From Lachnospiraceae bacterium EP-SM-12S-S03 (lineage in GTDB: Bacteria > Bacillota > Clostridia > Lachnospirales > Lachnospiraceae), in assembly GCA_020540725.1 (NCBI GenBank), contig JAJBSL010000045.1, positions 1 to 12,365 of the forward strand: a stretch of 12,365 bases of DNA. The letters are read 5' to 3'. The notes under the pieces were generated by a model. It was not told the DNA's origin. It did not search any database and saw only the letters and a program-made list of their open reading frames with translations. A program made the translations under genes and the position numbers. Each line of letters starts with the position of its first letter. Position 1 is the stretch's first letter. This document shows, piece after piece, positions 7,424-12,365 of this stretch.

Positions 7424-8447
7424 CTATTCTTTCAATAAATAATCATTGTTAAGTACCTTCATAGACAATGGATCTTCAATCATCTTAGAGTACACAGGCT
7501 TTATTGGACGGATAACAATTCCCTCCTTATTCATGCCGGAAGGATACTTTCCCTTAGCTCTCTCAAGAAGAACCTCCACGCTGTCATATTCAAACACGTC
7601 CTTTTCCTCTTCTACCGGAACCATCTTAAGTTTCAGCAGCTCACACAATTCTCTCATCTTATCCAAAGACAATCTTCTGTGCGAATTCAAATCAATCATG
7701 GTGAATAATACCATTCAGGCTTCACAAGCTTTAATCTGTTCTTCTTCCGGCACCACAGAACTCTCCCTGAATTGCTATATTCGGTATATTATTCTCCGCT
7801 ACTCTTTCAGGACTTCCTTTCTCATGGGCATATCTCCACATATCGCACTTCTCATCATCTGCATACTCATAATTCCTGCCACAGATTCCAAAATAACCAC
7901 CCTTCCAATACATGGTCACACTGGTTCCATCCATCTTGGTGCTGATATAATATCCTTTTACAGCCTTGAATTCCTCGATCAACTCCGGATAGGACTGCAC
8001 TCTGAGCTCGTCCGTCTTAGGAACTCCATCTGGGAAATCACCAACAACAGTTCCACTATTGGTAATTCTCTCCTCTACTTCACATTTCTTAATTCCAAGC
8101 AATGTTGTAACATCATCACCTAGCTCATAACTACCTTCCGGCAATATCGACAACGGTTGAACCAGTCCCTGCAAAATTTGACCTCTAAAATTCAAAGTTT
8201 TTAAGTGAAATCCCTCTCCAAGAATCTCACACTTCCTAAAGCTATTGCTTCTTAAGAATTCAAACTGCTCACATACAGGAAGGAACGAATCCACTTCCAT
8301 ATAAACGCAGTATTCTCCCACGTTAAACTGTCCTTTACTTGCAACACACTGCCAACCCAAGACATGCACACACTCTATCCTGTCTGCTCCCTCTATCGGT
8401 GTTATGTGATGCACATACTGCACCGATGCTAATTTTCTCTTTTCTAT
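7424..8447 (-). pseudogene. RNA ligase, DRB0094/DraRnl-like, degraded
   Basis: The first segment (8447 to about 7745) holds an OB-type N-terminal part ('GADRIECVHVLGWQCV'), nucleotidyltransferase motif I KMDG (the lysine that takes AMP) and motif III 'AIQGEFCGAG'. The frame then breaks. 'KNRLKLVKPEWYY' continues in a second frame (about 7743-7705). A second break near 7704 leads into a third segment with 'FTMIDLNSHRRLSL', motif IV EGIVIRP and motif V 'SMKVLNNDYLLK', ending at TAG 7424-7426. The expected start reads ATA (8445-8447) ahead of 'EKRKLASVQ' where relatives have ATG; GTG 8421-8423 is the next possible start. All conserved motifs survive as sequence but not in one frame, so it is a fairly recent pseudogene unless sequencing errors are to blame. 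Intact members seal nicked RNA. Confidence 0.85.
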
Positions 8448-8483
8448 TTCAAAATACCTTTATTTTTATTGGCACATAACCAA

Positions 8484-8532
8484 TAAAAAATCCTCTCTTA
8501 AAACAATCCTTGTAAAATCATTTTAAGAGAGG
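8484..8532 (-). terminator. Rho-independent terminator of the XRE-type gene
   Basis: A perfect 12-bp stem (CCTCTCTTAAAA at 8492-8503 with 8521-8532, 17-nt loop) is followed on the minus strand by ATTTTTT. It lies 71 nt after the XRE-type gene and separates it from the RNA ligase relic. Confidence 0.8.
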
Positions 8533-8603
8533 AAGTATGTTTTGTCATTGTACCACCAGTATAAAATCTCCGATAATATAAATCTCGCTTCATCACTTCC
8601 TTT

Positions 8604-8918
8604 TCAACTAACTTTAAGCTCATTTATTTTCTCATAATATACAATCAATCTCTGACGCTTATCGTTTTTACATTTACACTCAAACTTTCTATTTCCAACT
8701 AAGAGCGCATCAACCGGAAGTTGGAATAATTCGCTTAACGCATATAAATTATCAATTGTAGGCAGATTTCTCCCGTCAAACCAATGATAGATACTCTGAG
8801 GAGTGCTCAGTTCAAGAAATTCCTGTATACTCTTAACGGTAAGTCCTTTAAGTTGCATAATACGCTTTATGTTCTGTCCGGTTCTTACCCTATCAATTAC
8901 TGGATATTTTCTATTCAT
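8604..8918 (-). CDS. XRE-type helix-turn-helix regulator
   Basis: The 104-aa protein has a helix-turn-helix of the Cro/CI class at about residues 12-72 ('TGQNIKRIMQLKGLTVKSI', then 'STPQSIYHWFDGRNLPTIDNL' and 'LSELFQLPVDALL'). A short basic tail with CKC follows. The fold is typical of small regulators on phages and integrative elements. I chose ATG 8916-8918 because GGAGG lies about 12 nt upstream and an extended -10 promoter at 8977-8985 lies inside the longer reading. It stands alone with its own promoter and terminator; its target is not evident. Confidence 0.8.
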   Translation of the reverse strand: MNRKYPVIDRVRTGQNIKRIMQLKGLTVKSIQEFLELSTPQSIYHWFDGRNLPTIDNLYALSELFQLPVDALLVGNRKFECKCKNDKRQRLIVYYEKINELKVS

Positions 8919-8976
8919 AACTAACCGCTCCCTCCACACTACTATTTTCATCACCATAATTGAAACTTCCCAATAT

Positions 8977-8985
8977 ATTATAGCA
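8977..8985 (-). promoter_or_regulatory. Extended -10 promoter of the XRE-type gene
   Basis: On the minus strand TGC is followed directly by a consensus TATAAT (8977-8982). No good -35 is seen. Transcription would start near 8970, leaving a leader of about 50 nt before ATG 8918. Confidence 0.55.
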
Positions 8986-9010
8986 AGTACACAAGAAATA
9001 ATCATTGTAC

Positions 9011-9145
9011 TTATAGTATAAAATCAGGTTGTCCTTGCTCCATCTCCAGTTTCTCTTCCACAAGTTCCTCAAATAGCATCAGCGGCGCAGTTCTTTTATC
9101 CAAAATCCAAATTCTCTTAGAATAATGTCTTTCATATCCGTTCTT
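9011..9145 (-). other. Possible coding relic in the gap after the TOPRIM gene
   Basis: The 334-nt stretch 8919-9252 has no clear gene. In it, 44 open codons on the minus strand encode a protein-like sequence ('RHYSKRIWILDKRTAPLMLF', then 'EELVEEKLEMEQGQPDFIL') ending at TAA 9011-9013, with no start codon or ribosome site. It may be the tail of a lost gene. I do not recognise the family. Confidence 0.3.
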
Positions 9146-9176
9146 CTAAATCTATTCCCGAATTTTTTTTCTGTTG

Positions 9177-9249
9177 AACTTGCGTTATACCCATTATGCC
9201 CAAAGTAAAGTTAATGCGTGAGTATAATGGGTATAACAGCACTCAAGTT
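9177..9249. repeat. 73-nt imperfect hairpin / inverted repeat
   Basis: Perfect 14-bp arms (GTTATACCCATTAT 9184-9197 and 9224-9237, 26-nt loop) are flanked by a second pair AACTTG/CAAGTT (9177-9182, 9244-9249) with an unequal internal loop. TTTTT follows only on the plus strand, so it is not a classic terminator for the TOPRIM gene, whose stop is 4 nt away. A recombination site or a bound operator is possible. Confidence 0.6.
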
Positions 9250-9252
9250 TTT

Positions 9253-9993
9253 CTAATCCTCAAGTATTTTCTCCTCTCCCAAACACTGAAAAGGCAAAAA
9301 CAACTGATTTAAAGATGCTGATTTTGACCAAGCAATTTTAGAAATAAACACGCCAAATGACCTCATTGCCTTTTTAGGATGCCGAACGCTAAAGAAAGTT
9401 CCTACTGTAGCTTTATTAGCATTATTTATCTGATTCAAATCCGGAACCACCCCCACTTTTAGAGTTTCAATAAACTGTTCCACTTCTTGAATTAAAACAG
9501 TTTCTTCTGGAATATCATTCAGCGCATTGATTATTACTCTTTCTAGCGCACCTTTTTCATTTTCCGGAATGATTAGAAGATATGTATATATACTCTTCGC
9601 CTGTCCAAATGAATCTTGAATAGCATTCTCTTTCCAGAGATTGCTCTCGACAGATATCTGCTTAAGAACATCATTAATTTGATTTTTGATCTTTGCATCC
9701 GATGCTTCATCTCTATCAGTAACAACCATGAATGAAGATATATCTTTCTCAACGACCATATAATTAACACGATGCTGTTCTACGAAATGCGCAAATTTAC
9801 CGTTACCCCCGACACCACATAAGACAACCTGATTTCCATTTTTAGAAAGGCTCTCGATATGCTCATGTTCATCAAGCGGCTCAATTCCCAACATATTCTC
9901 TTTCTCATGCTTCCAGCCATATACATTCTGCAAGTAATAACTTATCAGCTGTACATCCGAAACGCCTTCTACAAGTATTAATTCTGTCATCAT
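9253..9993 (-). CDS. TOPRIM-domain protein, putative nuclease partner of the upstream ATPase
   Basis: The 246-aa protein opens with 'TELILVEGVSDVQLISYYL', giving the TOPRIM glutamate (E9), and continues to 'FMVVTDRDEAS' with the DxD pair (D93, D95). This metal-binding acidic set is that of TOPRIM nucleases of the OLD type. The layout resembles DUF3226-like proteins, but I cannot confirm the family here. No membrane segment or signal is seen. The start overlaps the ATPase stop by 4 nt (ATGA), with GAGGTG 5-8 nt before the tandem ATGs, so expression is coupled and a complex with the ATPase is likely. In OLD and Gabija GajA the two domains are fused; in PARIS they are separate. By analogy it could be the effector of an anti-phage system. 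Confidence 0.75.
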   Translation of the reverse strand: MMTELILVEGVSDVQLISYYLQNVYGWKHEKENMLGIEPLDEHEHIESLSKNGNQVVLCGVGGNGKFAHFVEQHRVNYMVVEKDISSFMVVTDRDEASDAKIKNQINDVLKQISVESNLWKENAIQDSFGQAKSIYTYLLIIPENEKGALERVIINALNDIPEETVLIQEVEQFIETLKVGVVPDLNQINNANKATVGTFFSVRHPKKAMRSFGVFISKIAWSKSASLNQLFLPFQCLGEEKILED

Positions 9994-11105
9994 AGGCGCA
10001 CCTCGAATTCAAACACTTTTCTGTTCTCGTATACATACTTGCCCGTAACATTTCGCGCAACTATATTACTACCGTTATTGTCATCAACTTTTTTAAGTGT
10101 AATAACTTTTATCGGATCGTTGTTAGCGTTATTATTTTCATAATTACCGTATCGCAAAATTGCATCAATGGCCTCTATGCTATGTGTCGCAATAAATAAT
10201 TGAACATTCAGCTTGTTTGCCAACGCAAATACAACCGGGAACAGTACATCATAATATTTTTTGTGTAACCCTGTTTCGATTTCATCAATCAGCAATATGG
10301 AATCTGTAGCATTAAATAATTTATTGAGAATATACAATATCTTTTTAATACCATCACCATAAACAGAGAACGGCATATTCACGCCGTCCTTGGTAATAAT
10401 AGACTCTAAATAAGCTCCGTCATCCGCTTTGGTATAACAAATATCTTCGATGGAATTGTCAAACTGTCTTAAAATATCAATTGCTAATTTTTTATATTCC
10501 GGATTATCTACAATATTCTGGAGTAAATCATAACGTAGATGACCAAAAGACGGGATATAATGTACTTCCTTTTTTACAATAGGTCCTGGGACTGTCTTAT
10601 CCAAGGATGTACAGCGAATCTCTTTTTTTACAGTTTTCTTTCCTGCTTGGGTAATAATTTTTCCTGTAAAGACCTTTGCAGTTTCAGGAATAACCGTTGT
10701 TGTTCTTCTATACTCATTCTTCTGGCGTGCTGACAATGTTGATATTGGAAGAGCATCCTCTCCGGAAACTGTCTTTTCTCGACCGTTCAGTTCGAACTCC
10801 AGGGAACCTTTATTACTAAGTGCATAAATATCAAATTCCAAAAAATCGTTGCCTTGCACTTTATTAAACATTTTGATAAAGGAAGTATAAAAACTACTGT
10901 TCGGATTAAGTACAGTTCTTTGATTAATTACATTTTTAATAGAACTTAACTGCGATTTAGCGAATAACAACTGTATCGCTTCCAAGAATGTTGTTTTACC
11001 ACTATTGTTATCTCCTACAATAAGATTAATATTAGAAAACTCCGAAACCTCTAATTTCTGAATGCCTCTAAACTTAGTTATGCCTATTGAATTAATAAAT
11101 GCCAT
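9990..11105 (-). CDS. OLD/AAA15-type ATPase
   Basis: The 371-aa ABC-type ATPase has Walker A GDNNSGKTT at 31-39, a signature-like 'SVYGDGIKKIL' at 247-257, Walker B 'SILLIDEIETGLH' at 269-281 and the H-loop 'ATHS' at 306-309. The 'INSIGITKFRGIQKLEVSEF' N-terminus is typical of OLD/RecF-like ATPases. The middle (about 60-240) is poorly conserved and probably forms a coiled or dimerisation insert. It lacks a C-terminal TOPRIM domain, which is supplied by the next gene. AAGGAG (11116-11121) lies 10 nt before the start, inside the end of the regulator gene, 2 nt after its stop. In related systems the ATPase senses or assembles and the TOPRIM part acts; that is inference here. Confidence 0.85.
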   Translation of the reverse strand: MAFINSIGITKFRGIQKLEVSEFSNINLIVGDNNSGKTTFLEAIQLLFAKSQLSSIKNVINQRTVLNPNSSFYTSFIKMFNKVQGNDFLEFDIYALSNKGSLEFELNGREKTVSGEDALPISTLSARQKNEYRRTTTVIPETAKVFTGKIITQAGKKTVKKEIRCTSLDKTVPGPIVKKEVHYIPSFGHLRYDLLQNIVDNPEYKKLAIDILRQFDNSIEDICYTKADDGAYLESIITKDGVNMPFSVYGDGIKKILYILNKLFNATDSILLIDEIETGLHKKYYDVLFPVVFALANKLNVQLFIATHSIEAIDAILRYGNYENNNANNDPIKVITLKKVDDNNGSNIVARNVTGKYVYENRKVFEFEVRL

Positions 11106-11107
11106 TA

Positions 11108-11434
11108 TTATTCATCTCCTTCCATACTCTCAAAACTTATCACGAGTCTTGTATGTGTAGCTGCCGCAATCTTCTGCAGCGTTTCTATCCTAGGAACAAC
11201 CTTACCATTTTGGATTTTACTGATGTTAGATTGAGACATATTTGTAATTCGGCACAAATCTTCCTGTGTCAAATTATTCTCATCCAATACTCTTTGTATT
11301 TCCTCAGATACGCTATTCAACACTTCTCTCAAAGTATCCTCCGATGTATCTATCTTTGTTTCTGTTGGTTCAGTAACCGGTTTCTTTAGGTTATTAATTT
11401 GTTCAAATATAGAATTCATATCTCCGTTATTCAT
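11108..11434 (-). CDS. XRE-type regulator, first gene of the ATPase-TOPRIM operon
   Basis: The 108-aa protein has a charged N-terminal half ('EPTETKIDTSEDTLREVLNS') and a Cro/CI-type helix-turn-helix at about 45-98 ('LDENNLTQEDLCRITNMSQS', then 'NISKIQNGKVVPRIETLQKI'). The overall shape resembles HigA/antitoxin-like XRE proteins. The start has AGGAGG (11443-11448) with an 8-nt spacer. It sits directly behind three inverted-repeat operators and 2 nt ahead of the ATPase, so it is probably an autorepressor that keeps the operon low until released. An antitoxin role toward the ATPase-TOPRIM pair is possible but unproven. Confidence 0.85.
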   Translation of the reverse strand: MNNGDMNSIFEQINNLKKPVTEPTETKIDTSEDTLREVLNSVSEEIQRVLDENNLTQEDLCRITNMSQSNISKIQNGKVVPRIETLQKIAAATHTRLVISFESMEGDE

Positions 11435-11450
11435 AACAACAACCTCCTCT

Positions 11451-11547
11451 TATGTTAAGTATAACATATTTCTTTTAAAATATACATCAAATTGTTATAT
11501 ATAACATATTTTAAATTATCAATTACTATATTATTATTAATAACATA
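11451..11547. promoter_or_regulatory. Three evenly spaced operators ahead of the XRE-ATPase-TOPRIM operon
   Basis: The half-site TAACATA recurs at 11462, 11502 and 11541, each ending an 18-bp unit of form (7)-N4-(7). Site 1 is perfect (TATGTTA-AGTA-TAACATA, 11451-11468); sites 2 (11491-11508) and 3 (11530-11547) have progressively weaker left arms. Spacing is 40 and 39 bp, close to four helical turns, placing all sites on one face of the DNA. On the minus strand a -10-like TATACT (11458-11463) lies in the centre of site 1, so binding would block the promoter. Confidence 0.6.
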
Positions 11548-11571
11548 TTTTTAAAATTCATGCAGCATAAT

Positions 11572-11585
11572 TGTCACGCGTGACA
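11572..11585. repeat. Perfect 14-bp palindrome
   Basis: TGTCACGCGTGACA stands out by its GC content in very AT-rich DNA. It is 25 bp beyond operator site 3 and differs from those operators in sequence. It could be a site for another regulator, or part of the end of the integrative element. Confidence 0.5.
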
Positions 11586-11668
11586 TATTCTCGGAGACAT
11601 TATTTAAATCATCTAATTCATTATCATAAATTATATATATCTTTTTGACTATCTTTTTATATCTTCTT

Positions 11669-11710
11669 AAATGTCCGCAAAGCCTTATTTTATCGGCTCT
11701 ACGGGCATTT
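11669..11710 (+). terminator. Hairpin near the element end, terminator-like on the plus strand
   Basis: An outer 9-bp stem (AAATGTCCG 11669-11677 with CGGGCATTT 11702-11710, one wobble) and an inner AGCC/GGCT stem (11681-11684, 11695-11698) form a two-part hairpin. It is followed on the plus strand by TTGCTTTTG. It would stop transcription entering the integrase region from outside. On the minus strand there is no T-tract. Confidence 0.55.
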
Positions 11711-11717
11711 TGCTTTT

Positions 11718-11789
11718 GTGGTAAACCTCACATATCTAGGTCTATCTTCTTATATTTTCGCTATCAAGCGTGGTTAAAATCGTGGTAAA
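11718..11789 (+). repeat. Direct repeats GTGGT(T)AAA, candidate integrase arm sites
   Basis: GTGGTAAA occurs at 11718-11725 and 11782-11789, and GTGGTTAAA at 11770-11778, all in the same direction, just beyond the integrase 3' end. The Tn916 integrase binds short direct repeats of related sequence near the transposon ends, so these are candidate arm-type sites. The match is by eye. Confidence 0.45.
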
Positions 11790-11795
11790 TACTTC

Positions 11796-12365
11796 TTATG
11801 CGATTAGACGCTGAACCTCTGATTTTGCGGTATCTATGGACGCATGAGCATACCAGTTCATTGTGATACTGATATTTGAATGCCCCATGATATACTGTAA
11901 ATCTTTCGGGTTCATGTTCTTGCTTGCCAGCCTTGTGCAGAACGTATGGCGTAGTGTATGCGGTGTGATATGTGGCAAGGGGTTATCCTTATGGTGCTTG
12001 TTGTATTTCTTTACCATACGGACAAAAAGCATATTGTAATCAATCGCAACTTTGGGCTTGCCTTTATGATTGACAAATAGAAAGTTGCCCCGTCCGTCTA
12101 TCACAAATGGTTCTGCCTTTGGGCGTTTCTTCATAACCCGTTGAAATGCTTGTATCGTTTCTTTGCTTAATGGCACTTGCCTTGTTCCGCTTTTTGTCTT
12201 AGGTGTTTCAATATAATAGCCCTGTTCTTTGCTCTTTAGTAACTGGTGGTCGATAACTACAACCTCATGGATAAAATCAACGTCCATGATTGTCAGTCCG
12301 CACAGTTCCGAGATACGAAGTCCTGTCTTTAACAGTATCAGCACATCATCATAATACTTGTGATA
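11796..12365 (-). CDS. int: Tn916-like tyrosine integrase, C-terminal catalytic part (5' end outside window)
   Basis: The reading frame is open to the window edge, so the N-terminal arm-binding domain is not seen. The visible 189 codons hold the whole catalytic domain: first arginine in 'TGLRISELCGL', the beta-hairpin lysine in 'TPKTKSGTRQVPL', 'HTLRHTFCTRLA' (HxxR), then 'GHSNISITMNWYAHA' with the second histidine and the nucleophile tyrosine. The protein integrates and excises an integrative element through a covalent 3'-phosphotyrosine intermediate. As in Tn916, its 3' end probably points at one end of the element, placing that end between about 11550 and 11795 and the element body to the right of this window. 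It appears intact, unlike the relic at 6013-6188. Confidence 0.9.
   Translation of the reverse strand, partial: YHKYYDDVLILLKTGLRISELCGLTIMDVDFIHEVVVIDHQLLKSKEQGYYIETPKTKSGTRQVPLSKETIQAFQRVMKKRPKAEPFVIDGRGNFLFVNHKGKPKVAIDYNMLFVRMVKKYNKHHKDNPLPHITPHTLRHTFCTRLASKNMNPKDLQYIMGHSNISITMNWYAHASIDTAKSEVQRLIA

Noticed and set aside
7446..8123. 225-aa plus-strand open reading across the RNA ligase
   Set aside because: The minus strand carries clear ligase motifs III, IV and V and motif I in this interval; the plus-strand reading has no motif or ribosome site.
11451..11547. Short CRISPR array
   Set aside because: Repeat units are only 18 bp with decaying symmetry, spacers would be about 22 bp, there are only three units, and no cas gene is near; operators fit better.
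11796..12365. Attachment site in a tRNA gene beside the integrase
   Set aside because: No tRNA-like cloverleaf or CCA end was seen near the integrase 3' end; Tn916-like elements do not need one.

Overview
The window looks like a low-GC, strictly anaerobic Firmicute, most likely a gut Clostridia or Lachnospiraceae type. The pointers are AT-rich intergenic DNA, strong AGGAGG ribosome sites, a class I hybrid-cluster protein with the CX2CX8CX5C cluster motif of strict anaerobes, and a Tn916-like tyrosine integrase. This placement is inference from gene style; no rRNA or other marker is present.

Layout. Positions 1-2705 look like ordinary chromosome: the 3' end of an AraC-type regulator (with an in-frame stop), a terminator, hcp (hybrid-cluster protein, nitrosative stress) on the minus strand, and a divergent Crp/Fnr-family regulator on the plus strand. 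The hcp-regulator gap holds two back-to-back promoters and one perfect palindrome placed at exactly -41.5 of the predicted hcp promoter. From about 2.76 kb onward every gene is on the minus strand and has an accessory or mobile character.

Accessory block 1 (5985 down to 2762) is a tightly coupled operon: a 513-aa protein with two LAGLIDADG-like motifs, a frameshifted DNA amino-methyltransferase that keeps the TSPPY motif but shows no AdoMet-binding motif I, a 45-aa ORF, and an ABC-type AAA ATPase. Just upstream lie a decayed tyrosine-integrase fragment and a small ribbon-helix-helix protein. Block 2 (8447 down to 6621) pairs a broken RNA ligase of the DRB0094/DraRnl type (two frameshifts, ATG-to-ATA start) with a 228-aa phage-like protein. 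Block 3 is a lone XRE-type regulator (8918-8604) with its own promoter and terminator.

Block 4 (11434 down to 9253) is the best candidate for an undescribed system: an XRE-like regulator, an OLD/AAA15-type ATPase and a separate TOPRIM protein, translationally coupled, behind three evenly spaced inverted-repeat operators. By composition it resembles split ATPase plus TOPRIM defence systems such as PARIS. Block 5 (from about 11.57 kb to the end) appears to be one end of an integrative element: integrase 3' end, direct GTGGTAAA-type repeats, a hairpin and a palindrome. Overall the region reads as a chromosomal site where several mobile or defence cassettes have accumulated, some intact and some decaying.
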